DNA of 51,996 bases from Desulforapulum autotrophicum. Its GTDB lineage: Bacteria; Desulfobacterota; Desulfobacteria; Desulfobacterales; Desulfolunaceae. Positions 17,923 to 26,909 of the stretch are shown here, piece after piece (positions within the stretch are counted from its first letter, which is position 1; each line of letters begins with the position of its first letter). The notes beneath the pieces were generated by a model. The model was given only the letters and a program-made list of their open reading frames with translations. It searched no databases and was not told the DNA's origin. The translations under genes and the position numbers were made by a program. Location of the stretch: NCBI GenBank assembly GCA_020723285.1, contig DYJE01000034.1, positions 1 to 51,996 on the forward strand, in the 5' to 3' direction.

Positions 17923-20900
17923 ATGTTCTCCAGATTTTTCATCGAGCGGCCTATTTTCGCCACCGTTGTCTCCATCATCATCTGTCTCGCGGGCCTCGTA
18001 TCGCTGAAGGGACTGGCGGTGGAGCAGTACCCCACCATCACACCGGTGCAGGTCACGGTGTCGGCAACCTATCCCGGCGCGGATTCCAAAACCCTGGCCG
18101 AGTCCGTGGCCGCCCCCATCGAAGCGCAGATCAACGGCGTGGACAACATGATCTACATGTCCTCCGCCTCTTCCGCCAACGGCCAGCTGACCCTGACCGT
18201 TTATTTTTCTCTGGATACGGACCCGGATATCGCTCAGGTGCAGGTCCAGAACCGGGTGAACCTGGCGCTGCCCCAGCTCCCGGAAGCCGTGACCCAGATG
18301 GGCGTGTCCGTTCAGAAAAAAGCCTCATCCATCATGATGATGATCGGCATCCTGTCGAAAGATCAGCGTTACAGCAGTGAATACATCGCCAATTACGCCA
18401 ACGTCTACGTCCTTGACGCCCTGAAGCGGGTGCCTGGAGCGGGCCAGGCCCAGATCATGGGTGTGCCGGACCAGGCCATGCGCATCTGGATGAATCCCGA
18501 CCGGATGGCCTCCCTGGGGATCACCACCAGCGATGTCCAGCAGGCGGTGGCCAAACAGAACGCCCTGTACGGAGCGGGGCAGATCGGCCAGAAACCTACG
18601 GCAGGCAAAGTTGAACTCACATTTCCCGTGGTCACCCAGGGTGCGTTCACCAAGCCTGAAAATTATGAAAACATCATCCTCCGGGCCAGCCAGAACGGAA
18701 GCGCCATCGTCCGTCTGAAAGACGTGGCCCGGGCGGAAATCGGCCTCAGGCAGTATATTGTCGAAAGCAAGCTGAACGGCACTCCGGCCACTTTCATTGC
18801 CGTGTATCAGCAGCCAGGAGCCAACGGGCTTGACGTGTCGGCGGCGATACGAAAGGCCCTGGAGGATATGAAGTCGCAGTTTCCCGAGGGCATCGATTAC
18901 GTGATTTCCCTGGACACCAATGACTTTGTCCGGCTGTCCATCGAAGAGGTCAAAGACACGCTGATCGAAGCGATTTTCCTCGTCGTTCTGGTGGTTTTCG
19001 TGTTTCTCCAGAGCATCCGGACCACCATCATCTGCATCGCGGCCATCATTGTTTCCCTGATCAGCACCTTTACCGGTATGTACGCCCTGGGTTTTTCCAT
19101 CAACCTTTTGACATTGTTCGGCCTGGTTCTGGCCATCGGTATGGTGGTCGATGACGCCATTGTGGTGGTTGAAAATGTGGAACGCAACATGGCCATGCAC
19201 CATCTGGGGCCCAAAGAGGCCACCATCAAGGCCATGAAAGAAATATCCAGTTCCCTTGTGGCGGTGGTTCTGGTCATGGCGTCGGTGTTTCTTCCTGCGG
19301 CATTTCTGCCCGGCACCACCGGCCAGCTCTACAAACAGTTCGCCATCACCATCGTCATTTCCGTGGCGGTGTCCGGTTTCGTGGCCCTGACCTTGACTCC
19401 GGCCATGTGCGGCCTTCTGCTCAAGCACACCGCGCCTCCGACCAAAGGTTTCTTTGCCTGGTTCAACCGGGGCGTGGACGCCATCACCCGGGGTTTCGGT
19501 CATGCCGTGACCTTTGTCATCAAGCGCATGGCGGTGTCTTTCGGCGTCCTTGCAGTGCTGATCTGGCTGATTATCCATCTGTTCAGCGTGCTGCCCACCA
19601 GTTTCGTTCCCAACGAGGACCAGGGTTATGTGATGTCGGCCATCATCATGCCGGATGCCGCAAGCCTGGACCGGACCAATAACGTGACCGACCGCGTGGA
19701 TAAGATCTTCACGGAACTCCCCGGTGTGGAGAACAGGACCCAGATCGCGGGGTACAGTCTTCTTGACAGCGGTTTCAAAACCAACGCCGGTACGTTCTTT
19801 GTCACGCTGAAACCCTTTGAAGAACGCTACGACTCCATCAAGAAAGCCATCGCGGAAAACGCCAAAGCCGTTCTCCTAGGATTACGGAGCCGGTCCGCAG
19901 GCATCAACGAGGGAATGGTGATTCCTGTTCCACCCCCGGCCATTCCCGGAATCGGCACCACAGGCGGGTTCGAGTTCTGGATTCAGGACACCGCCGCCGG
20001 TGAGGCCACGGAGCTGGAAGCCCTGACGCGGCAGTTTATCGCCAAAGCGGCAACACGGCCGGAGCTGAGCGGATTGAGCAGTACCTTCAAAGCCTCGTCA
20101 CGGCAGTTGTTCGTGGATGTGGACAGGGAAAAATCAAACCTTCTCGGTGTGCCGGTTCAGGATGTCTACAATGCGATCCAGGCCCAGTTCGGATCGCTGA
20201 ACGTCAGCCAGTTCAACGAGTATTCCAGGGTGTGGCGGGTCATTCTCCAGTCCGATCCCATTTTCAGGCATGATCCCAATGACCTGACCCGCCTGTACGT
20301 CAGGTCCAGCCAGGGAACCATGGTTCCGCTGGCGGCGGTGGTGACCACCCGCTGGGTGACCGGACCTGACATGCTCACCCATTTCAACGGATTCCCGGCG
20401 GCCAAAGTCAACGGCAACGCAGGAACCGGGTACAGTTCCGGTCAGGCCATTTCCGCCATGGAGGAGGTGGCCCGTGAGACTCTGCCCCAGGGTTACACCT
20501 TTGCCTGGTCAGGCCTTGCCTTCGAGGAAAAGGAATCCGGTGGAACATCCACCGTGGCCTTTGTGTTCGGACTGATCATCGTTTTTCTGGTTCTTGCCGC
20601 CCAGTATGAATCCTGGACCCTGCCGGGTACCGTCATGATGGCCGTGCCGTTCGGCGTTCTCGGGGCACTTACCGCCAACTGGCTGAGGGGTCTTGAAAAC
20701 GATGTCTATTTTCAGATCGGTCTTCTGGTGCTGATCGGGCTTGGCGCGAAAAACGCCATTCTCCGTGTTTCCTTTGCCGTGGACCTTCGAAAACAGGGGC
20801 GGACCATCATGGAAGCCACCATCGAAGCCGGCGAGCAGCGTCTGCGTCCCATCATCATGACGTCTCTGGCCTTCGCCTTCGGGGTTCTGCCCCTTGCCGT

Positions 20901-21132
20901 GGCCATGGGGGCGGGGGCCAACGCGAGACACTCCATCGGAACCGGCATCATCGGCGGCATGGTCGGAGAGACCACGCTGGCCATGCTGTATGTCCCCCTG
21001 CTGTTTTACCTGTTTGACCGGATGAACGAATATCTGGCGGAGAGGAAAAAAAAGAAAAACCTGACAAGCGGTACCCATGCCGAACCGGTTCACTCTGAAC
21101 ATGCTGCCACCGGAAATGAGGAAGGAAACTGA
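17923..21132 (+). CDS. RND multidrug efflux pump, HAE1 family (AcrB-like)
   Basis: A 1069-residue inner-membrane proton/substrate antiporter. The N-terminus MFSRFFIERPIFATV is typical of the HAE1 group. Twelve membrane helices are arranged 1+5 / 1+5 around two large periplasmic loops. The proton-relay Asp pair is visible in helix 4 (GMVVDDAIVVVENVER). The end of the second half carries the expected GLGAKNAIL motif. An AGGAGG ribosome site precedes the ATG. With the adaptor before it and the outer-membrane factor after it, it forms a complete tripartite exporter. Substrate range cannot be read from the sequence. Confidence 0.96.
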   Translation: MFSRFFIERPIFATVVSIIICLAGLVSLKGLAVEQYPTITPVQVTVSATYPGADSKTLAESVAAPIEAQINGVDNMIYMSSASSANGQLTLTVYFSLDTDPDIAQVQVQNRVNLALPQLPEAVTQMGVSVQKKASSIMMMIGILSKDQRYSSEYIANYANVYVLDALKRVPGAGQAQIMGVPDQAMRIWMNPDRMASLGITTSDVQQAVAKQNALYGAGQIGQKPTAGKVELTFPVVTQGAFTKPENYENIILRASQNGSAIVRLKDVARAEIGLRQYIVESKLNGTPATFIAVYQQPGANGLDVSAAIRKALEDMKSQFPEGIDYVISLDTNDFVRLSIEEVKDTLIEAIFLVVLVVFVFLQSIRTTIICIAAIIVSLISTFTGMYALGFSINLLTLFGLVLAIGMVVDDAIVVVENVERNMAMHHLGPKEATIKAMKEISSSLVAVVLVMASVFLPAAFLPGTTGQLYKQFAITIVISVAVSGFVALTLTPAMCGLLLKHTAPPTKGFFAWFNRGVDAITRGFGHAVTFVIKRMAVSFGVLAVLIWLIIHLFSVLPTSFVPNEDQGYVMSAIIMPDAASLDRTNNVTDRVDKIFTELPGVENRTQIAGYSLLDSGFKTNAGTFFVTLKPFEERYDSIKKAIAENAKAVLLGLRSRSAGINEGMVIPVPPPAIPGIGTTGGFEFWIQDTAAGEATELEALTRQFIAKAATRPELSGLSSTFKASSRQLFVDVDREKSNLLGVPVQDVYNAIQAQFGSLNVSQFNEYSRVWRVILQSDPIFRHDPNDLTRLYVRSSQGTMVPLAAVVTTRWVTGPDMLTHFNGFPAAKVNGNAGTGYSSGQAISAMEEVARETLPQGYTFAWSGLAFEEKESGGTSTVAFVFGLIIVFLVLAAQYESWTLPGTVMMAVPFGVLGALTANWLRGLENDVYFQIGLLVLIGLGAKNAILRVSFAVDLRKQGRTIMEATIEAGEQRLRPIIMTSLAFAFGVLPLAVAMGAGANARHSIGTGIIGGMVGETTLAMLYVPLLFYLFDRMNEYLAERKKKKNLTSGTHAEPVHSEHAATGNEEGN

Positions 21133-21133
21133 T

Positions 21134-22558
21134 ATGCGCCGATTGAGTTTTTTTATTCTGCTGACCGTTGTCATCTCTGTGGCATCCGGGTGTACGATGG
21201 GGCCGGATTATGTCCGGCCCGAAATCAAGACGCCGGGCGATTTTATAAACAGTGAAAAGGGCGCTCATGAGACAGCCAACGTCGAGTGGTGGGAGAAGTG
21301 CAATGATCCCGTCCTCAATGCCCTGATCAAGGAGGCTCTGGCCAACAACAAAAACATCCTGATCGCTGCGGCCAATGTCGAACAGGCTTCGGCGGTGTTG
21401 ATGCAGATCGAATCACCGCTGTTCCCTCAAATAGGATACGGAGGTTCGGGGACACGGCAGCGCGCCAGTAAAAACACGGTCGCGCTTTCACCGGGAAGTC
21501 CTTACAACACCTTTCTTGCGTCATCCAGCGCCAGCTGGGAACCGGATTTGTGGGGCCGGATCAGGCGCATGACCGAAGCGGCGCGGGCGGACCTCTTGGC
21601 CACTGAAGAAGCCCGCCAGGGTGTTATTCTTTCCCTTGTGTCAGCAACAGTATCCTCCTATATCCAGTTGCTCGGCCTGGATGCCCAGCTTGCCATATCC
21701 AAACAGTCGCTTGTCACATACGATGAATCGGTCAAACTTTTTGAAAAGCAGTACGCGGTGGGTCAGGTGTCTCTGATGACCGTCGTTCAGGCCCGAACCC
21801 AGTATGAAACCGCTGCGGCCATGATTCCCCAGATCGAACTCCAGATCATTCAGGCTGAAAATGCCCTTTGCGTTCTTCTCGGCCGGAACCCCGGACCTGT
21901 CCAAAGGGGAAAAACCATGGATGCTATGGGCATGCCGGATATTCCGGCCGGAGTTCCTTCGGATGTCCTTGCCAACAGGCCCGATATCCGGCAGGCCGAA
22001 CTTCATCTCATCTCGTTGAATGCCCAGATCGGCGCAGCCAAAGCACTGTATTTCCCTTCCATTTCCCTCACCGGGACCCTGGGGTATGCCAGCAAGGACC
22101 TTTCCAATCTGTTTGACGGAGGTTCACGGGTCTGGAGTTATTCCGGGTCGTTGACCGGTCCTATTTTTTCAGGCGGTGCCATCTATGCCCAGGTCAAACA
22201 GGCTGAAGCCGCAAAAAAAGCGGCGTTGCACAATTACGAGCTTGCCATCCAAAATGCGTTTGCCGATATCGAGAACGCACTGATCTCGCGTCGAAAGATC
22301 TCTGAAAAGGCCGATGCAGAAGGTCGTCTTGTCGCTGCGGCCAAGGAATACCTTCGCCTTGCACAGCTTCAGTACAAAGGGGGCTATGTGCCTTATTCCA
22401 CTGTTCTCCAGGCTCAGCAGCAGCTGTTTCCGGCGGAACTCTCCCACGCCCAGACCCGTGCGGAGCTGTTGTCGTCCATGGTCAATATTTACAAGGCTGT
22501 CGGTGGCGGCTGGGTGGCCAAAGCCGCCCAGAAGATCCAGGAGACTGAAGCCAAGTGA
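21134..22558 (+). CDS. outer-membrane efflux lipoprotein (TolC/NodT family)
   Basis: A 474-residue outer-membrane factor. The start at 21134 comes 1 base after the pump stop, with GAGGAAGG upstream; a longer frame inside the pump gene is rejected because this start gives a proper lipoprotein signal (LTVVISVASGC). The family mark GCTMGPDYVRPE follows the lipidated Cys. Two repeats of long amphipathic helices, ending in LANRPDIRQAE and the second OEP repeat, complete the channel. It is the third part of the RND exporter. Confidence 0.94.
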   Translation: MRRLSFFILLTVVISVASGCTMGPDYVRPEIKTPGDFINSEKGAHETANVEWWEKCNDPVLNALIKEALANNKNILIAAANVEQASAVLMQIESPLFPQIGYGGSGTRQRASKNTVALSPGSPYNTFLASSSASWEPDLWGRIRRMTEAARADLLATEEARQGVILSLVSATVSSYIQLLGLDAQLAISKQSLVTYDESVKLFEKQYAVGQVSLMTVVQARTQYETAAAMIPQIELQIIQAENALCVLLGRNPGPVQRGKTMDAMGMPDIPAGVPSDVLANRPDIRQAELHLISLNAQIGAAKALYFPSISLTGTLGYASKDLSNLFDGGSRVWSYSGSLTGPIFSGGAIYAQVKQAEAAKKAALHNYELAIQNAFADIENALISRRKISEKADAEGRLVAAAKEYLRLAQLQYKGGYVPYSTVLQAQQQLFPAELSHAQTRAELLSSMVNIYKAVGGGWVAKAAQKIQETEAK

Positions 22559-22599
22559 TACCGCTGTGTTCAGGCTTATTTCGTCAAACACATCGACGC

Positions 22600-23544
22600 A
22601 TGAATGATCTGAAGCATGTCATCAGGACCGTCGTGTACGGGGTGCTGCTGTTCTGGCTGGCTGGGATCGTTCAGCCGGGTTATGGTGAAGAACCGGACGA
22701 TTCCGCTTCAATCGCCGGACGAACCGGGGCGGAGGTTGAGTCCAGGGATTCGCTGATCGACAAGCGGTTGGCCCAAGAAAAGGCGACAAATGATGTTGCC
22801 TTTATGCTGACGCCCCATCGCCCGAACTATTTTCTCCCTGTGACCTACAACTCAACCATCAACACGGATGTGTACAAAGGCACTACGGCGGAAGACCTCG
22901 ATCTTGACAATGTGGAGATCAAGTTTCAGATTAGCATCAAGTACCTGCTTTTGAATAACCTGCTGAACCAGCCTGTTGATTTCTATATCGCCTATTCCAC
23001 CCTTTCGTACTGGCAGGCATACAACAAGTATAATTCCAGCCCGTTCAGGGATACCAACCATGAACCTGAGGCCTGGGCTCAGTGGAATACGGACTGGGAA
23101 ATCCTGGGCGTCCGGGGCAAACTCATGCAGTTTGGGATATGGCACCAGTCCAACGGGCGGATGGAACCCATTTCACGAAGCTGGAACAGGGTGTATGCCA
23201 ACATCATTTTCGAGAAAGGCCGCTGGGGGTTCGGCATCAAGCCGTGGTACAGAATCCCGGAAGACGAAGAAAACGACAACAACCCCGACATCGAACGGTA
23301 CTACGGACATGGAGAGCTTCGGGCGGCCTACAAACAAAAGGATCATACCCTGACGTTCATGCTGCGAAACAATGGAAGGACATCAAACAACAAAGGCGCG
23401 GTGGAACTCGGCTGGAGTTTCCCTTTGTACAAAAAACTCAAAGGCTATGTCCAGTATTTCAACGGGTACGGCCAGACGATCCTGGATTACAACCATTCCA
23501 GCAACACCTTCGGCATGGGCATCGCCCTGTCGGATATTCTGTAA
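22600..23544 (+). CDS. pldA: outer-membrane phospholipase A (PldA)
   Basis: A 314-residue integral outer-membrane phospholipase that hydrolyses phospholipids misplaced in the outer leaflet. After a signal peptide the mature part aligns well with E. coli PldA, including SSPFRDTNHEPE and the active-site block HQSNGRMEPISRSWN, which retains the catalytic His, Ser and Asn. The C-terminal strands are typical (GYGQTILDYNHSSN). An in-frame GTG at 22555, overlapping the end of the channel gene, is an alternative start. Its place behind an RND exporter is unusual and suggests a link to envelope lipid balance or solvent/detergent stress. Confidence 0.92.
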   Translation: MNDLKHVIRTVVYGVLLFWLAGIVQPGYGEEPDDSASIAGRTGAEVESRDSLIDKRLAQEKATNDVAFMLTPHRPNYFLPVTYNSTINTDVYKGTTAEDLDLDNVEIKFQISIKYLLLNNLLNQPVDFYIAYSTLSYWQAYNKYNSSPFRDTNHEPEAWAQWNTDWEILGVRGKLMQFGIWHQSNGRMEPISRSWNRVYANIIFEKGRWGFGIKPWYRIPEDEENDNNPDIERYYGHGELRAAYKQKDHTLTFMLRNNGRTSNNKGAVELGWSFPLYKKLKGYVQYFNGYGQTILDYNHSSNTFGMGIALSDIL

Positions 23545-23563
23545 ATCAAAGGGAGGGACATTG

Positions 23564-24274
23564 ATGGAAACAACTGTGGGCAAGCTCCGAACTGCGGTGA
23601 CGCTGTTCGCTGTGACAGCGTTCTGCGCCGTCTGCTTTGCCGGGTGCCGGACGCCCATGCAGACAAGGGACGTCAAGCTCTCCGGTTTTTTGGGGGACAG
23701 CTCCGGCTTTACCGTCGGAAAATCCGGTCAGCCCCAGCGTTATTTTCTGGCCCCTGACGCCCGGTTCGAACATTATTCCCGTGTGATGATCGACCCGGTG
23801 TCCATCTGGGCATCGGAGGGATCTGCGCTTTCGAAACTTCCCAAAGAAGAGGCCGAAGCGTTGCAGAGTTACCTTTACGGCAGGCTGAACGAAGAACTGT
23901 CCAAAGATTACACCGTAGTGGAACAGGCAGGGCCCGGCGTCCTGCGCCTTCGGGTGGCTCTCACCGAGGCCAAAGGGGGAAGTGTGGTGCGGAATACCAT
24001 TTCGAGCATTCTGCCCATCGGGCTGGCCATCTCGGCACTGAAGCTGGCCGCCACCGGAACCCATACGGCTGTGGGTGAAGCGGATATGGAGCTTGAGCTG
24101 CTCGATTCGGAAACCGGCAAACGGCTGGCTGCGGCAGTGGATGGCCGGGCCGGACGGAAAGTGATCGCCAGCGGTAACTTCACCCGATGGGGGGATGTCA
24201 AGGACGCGTTTGATTTCTGGGCGCAGCGGACACGAGAGAGGCTTGAAAAACTGAGAAACAGGACGTTCGAATAA
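23564..24274 (+). CDS. DUF3313-family lipoprotein
   Basis: A 236-residue predicted outer-membrane-facing lipoprotein (signal ending CFAGC). The mature start SGFLGDSSGFTVG and the segment RVMIDPVSIWA are typical of DUF3313 proteins, whose function is not established. The ATG at 23564 has GGGAGGG 7 bases upstream; a longer frame beginning within pldA is rejected. It is the last gene of the efflux/phospholipase operon, 19 bases after pldA. Confidence 0.85.
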   Translation: METTVGKLRTAVTLFAVTAFCAVCFAGCRTPMQTRDVKLSGFLGDSSGFTVGKSGQPQRYFLAPDARFEHYSRVMIDPVSIWASEGSALSKLPKEEAEALQSYLYGRLNEELSKDYTVVEQAGPGVLRLRVALTEAKGGSVVRNTISSILPIGLAISALKLAATGTHTAVGEADMELELLDSETGKRLAAAVDGRAGRKVIASGNFTRWGDVKDAFDFWAQRTRERLEKLRNRTFE

Positions 24275-24296
24275 CATTGACGGTCATCGCATCCAA

Positions 24297-25865
24297 ATGA
24301 ATCTATCCCGACATAAGACATGGCTGATCATCGGGGCCATTTTTTCAGTGGTGTGCACGATAACCGTGCTGATTTTCCATTCCCTCTACTCGGATATGCG
24401 AAAAGAAGTGGCCAGGTCCAAATCGACGGCGGCCGTTGAGAGAGTCCGGGAAAAATTCATGGAAATCGCCGAACCCATCGCACGGGATCTCAAACTTTTG
24501 TCTCAGTGGGGGAAAACAGGGCTGGTCAATATCGATGATGCCCCTTCGCTCAACGCAAAATTCATTCCCCTTCTCAATTCACAGCCGATCGTGTCCAGTC
24601 TGATTCTTGCCGATATCCATGGACGGGAATATTTTCTGCTCAAAGAGGGAAACGCCTGGATGGTTCGCCATGCCGGCCCATATCATCAGGACATGGACGC
24701 TGTCATAGACCGCTTAGCAAGCGACGGACATATCCGTAAAACAATCCGGGAAGAACGTCCGTTTGATCCCCGAACCCGCTCATGGTTTGCCGGTGCGCTT
24801 CAATCGGAAGACTCCGGAGCAGTGAGCTGGACAGAACCATACACATTCAAAACCCTTGGGAAACTGGGCATTACCGCATCCGTCAAATGGCAGACCACTC
24901 AGGGTGATGGTCCCATCACCGTCGCGGCGATGGATGTCGCCATGGAAGTTTTAAGGAACTTTCTCGCAGGGCTGAGGGCCACGCCCGGTTCGCAGATCAT
25001 GCTGATCCGTAATGATGGCATGATGATGACTCCCGCTGCGGACTCGAACCCCACGTTCATCACAGTGGATGATCTTGCCGAGGGTCTGAAAAAAGATGCC
25101 CTGTCTCTCTGGTCCGGCCTGCGGCAGCATCCCATGGAAACCCGGTGCATAACCAGCCGGGGCCAACGATGGTGGGTCAGTTTTCAGCCCTTGCAACCGG
25201 AATCCCCCAAGACATGGATCGGTGTTCTCATTCCCGAAACCGACCTTGAGGGCTCTATGAATCGATGGTGGGTTTCGTATTCGTTGACGTTCGGGGCTGC
25301 CATGGTTTTTATTGCCCTGTTCACGGGATTTCTTCTCTGGCGGCAGACCAGGGGGGGCAGTGCTGAGCCGGGATACCGGGGCATTGATGAAAGCACCCTG
25401 CTGTCATTGATCGGAGCGGGAGAGAGCGATACGGTGGAATTCAAGTCCACGGTGAGGGTGAACCTGAAAAGCGGACAGAAGGACAAGATCATCGAACTGG
25501 CGTGGCTTAAAAGTGTGGCGGCCTTCCTGAATACGGAAGGAGGAACCCTGCTGGTGGGGGTGGGCGATAACGGAGAAATCATTGGGATCGCCGCCGATGA
25601 TTTCGAAAATAAAGACAAGTGCCATCTGCATATCAAAAACCTGGTTCATGAACATATCGGGTCGGAATTCTCCGGGTTCGTCCAGAGCCAGCTTCATGAC
25701 ATCGAGGGGAAAACCGTCGTCAGTCTGACCTGCCGCAAATCCGATGCCCCGGTTTTTTTGAAAACCGGGAAAAACGAAGATTTTTTTATCCGATCCGGCC
25801 CATCTTCCACCCGGCTGACCATGAGTCAGATGGTGGCCTATCTTGAGCACAGAAAGAAACCTTAA
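24297..25865 (+). CDS. membrane Cache-type sensor with Schlafen-like AlbA_2 output domain
   Basis: A 522-residue protein. A first membrane helix (about 8-32) and a second (about 322-346) enclose a periplasmic domain of about 290 residues with a PDC/Cache-like pattern (SLILADIHGREYFL ... DPRTRSWF ... AMDVAMEVL). The cytoplasmic part (about 370-515) is an AlbA_2/Schlafen domain, seen in ESDTVEFKST, LKSVAAFLNTEGGTLLVGV and ENKDKCHLHI. There is no histidine kinase, cyclase or methyl-accepting domain. AlbA_2 domains bind nucleic acid or nucleotides and are usually found in cytoplasmic regulators, so a transmembrane version is unusual. It precedes the PhnD/kinase/regulator genes in the same direction. 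Confidence 0.85.
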   Translation: MNLSRHKTWLIIGAIFSVVCTITVLIFHSLYSDMRKEVARSKSTAAVERVREKFMEIAEPIARDLKLLSQWGKTGLVNIDDAPSLNAKFIPLLNSQPIVSSLILADIHGREYFLLKEGNAWMVRHAGPYHQDMDAVIDRLASDGHIRKTIREERPFDPRTRSWFAGALQSEDSGAVSWTEPYTFKTLGKLGITASVKWQTTQGDGPITVAAMDVAMEVLRNFLAGLRATPGSQIMLIRNDGMMMTPAADSNPTFITVDDLAEGLKKDALSLWSGLRQHPMETRCITSRGQRWWVSFQPLQPESPKTWIGVLIPETDLEGSMNRWWVSYSLTFGAAMVFIALFTGFLLWRQTRGGSAEPGYRGIDESTLLSLIGAGESDTVEFKSTVRVNLKSGQKDKIIELAWLKSVAAFLNTEGGTLLVGVGDNGEIIGIAADDFENKDKCHLHIKNLVHEHIGSEFSGFVQSQLHDIEGKTVVSLTCRKSDAPVFLKTGKNEDFFIRSGPSSTRLTMSQMVAYLEHRKKP

Positions 25866-25988
25866 TCACAGAGCCCTGACACGCAGCTGTGCCGACGTTG
25901 TCTATGGTTTCAGCCTTGACATGCCATTTCAAACATGAGTTTAATCGAGGCAAAACATTTCATTTACACTGTTTCACAAGGACGTCCC

Positions 25989-26909
25989 ATGCGCGTGGTG
26001 TGTCTTTATATGGCGCTTGCTTTTCTCCTTGCCGGCTGTTCGGAAAGCGAACCGGTGGTCGTGGTGGACATGGGCAAGGTCGAAAGCGTGTCTCCGCCGG
26101 GACGGGACGCGGATATCACATATGCCTATCTTCCCCAGTATTCCCATTCCGTGTCTTTCGAGCGCCATCGCCGTCTTCTCACTTACCTGCGTGCCAGAAC
26201 CGGGCTTAACATCCGGCAGGTTTTTTCCGACAGTTTCGCCGAGCATATCCAGATGGTCGAACGTGGAGAAATCGATATCTCATTCAGCAATCCCCTGGTG
26301 TACATCAGTATCGCCCGCAGCGGGGCCAGGGCTTTCGCGCGTATCGTCGAGCCCGACAACGGTGCCGATTTCCAGGGCCAGATCATTGTCCGGGCCGATA
26401 ACCCGGATATCAGGAATCTTGAGGACTGCCGGGGGAAACGTCTCATCGCCGTGGACCCGGATTCCGCTGGAGGGTATCTGTACCCCCTGGGACTTTTTAT
26501 GAATCACGGCATAGTCCGTTCGGATTTCCGTGAAATCGCCTTTGCCTCCGGTTCAGGCGGCAAACAGGAGACCGTGATTCTGGCCGTCCATGCCGGGGCC
26601 TATGATGTGGGCACCATACGCAAAGGCGCTCTTGAGGTGGTTCGGGACAAGATCGATCTCGGCCAGATCCGGGTGCTGGCTGAATCGGAGGCTTACCCCG
26701 GCTGGGTGTACGCGGTTCGGGCCGGTTTCAGTCCCTCCCATCGGGACCGGATCGCCCGTGCGCTGTTCGCTCTGGATATCCACCGGCCCAAGGATGAACC
26801 CGTTCTGACCGAGGCGGAAATGGTCGCCATCATCCCCGCCAGGGACAGCGATTACGAATCCATCCGAAATCTGGCCCGCCGCCTGAGCTTGGGCGGGGAG
26901 GTCCCATGA
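25989..26909 (+). CDS. PhnD-like substrate-binding lipoprotein
   Basis: A 306-residue periplasmic binding protein of the phosphate/phosphite/phosphonate (PhnD) family. The ATG at 25989 has AAGGA upstream and opens a lipoprotein signal ending LAGC. The family core is clear: YLPQYSHSVSFERHRRLLTYL, SFSNPLVYI, IDLGQIRVLAESEAYPGW. No ABC permease or ATPase gene is nearby. Its stop overlaps the start of the histidine kinase by 4 bases, so it probably presents a ligand to that kinase rather than feeding a transporter. Confidence 0.9.
   Translation: MRVVCLYMALAFLLAGCSESEPVVVVDMGKVESVSPPGRDADITYAYLPQYSHSVSFERHRRLLTYLRARTGLNIRQVFSDSFAEHIQMVERGEIDISFSNPLVYISIARSGARAFARIVEPDNGADFQGQIIVRADNPDIRNLEDCRGKRLIAVDPDSAGGYLYPLGLFMNHGIVRSDFREIAFASGSGGKQETVILAVHAGAYDVGTIRKGALEVVRDKIDLGQIRVLAESEAYPGWVYAVRAGFSPSHRDRIARALFALDIHRPKDEPVLTEAEMVAIIPARDSDYESIRNLARRLSLGGEVP

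Noticed and set aside
18325-19578. 417-residue minus-strand frame rich in His, Asp and Gly
   Set aside because: It lies wholly antisense to the RND pump gene, and its composition is that of a shadow frame.
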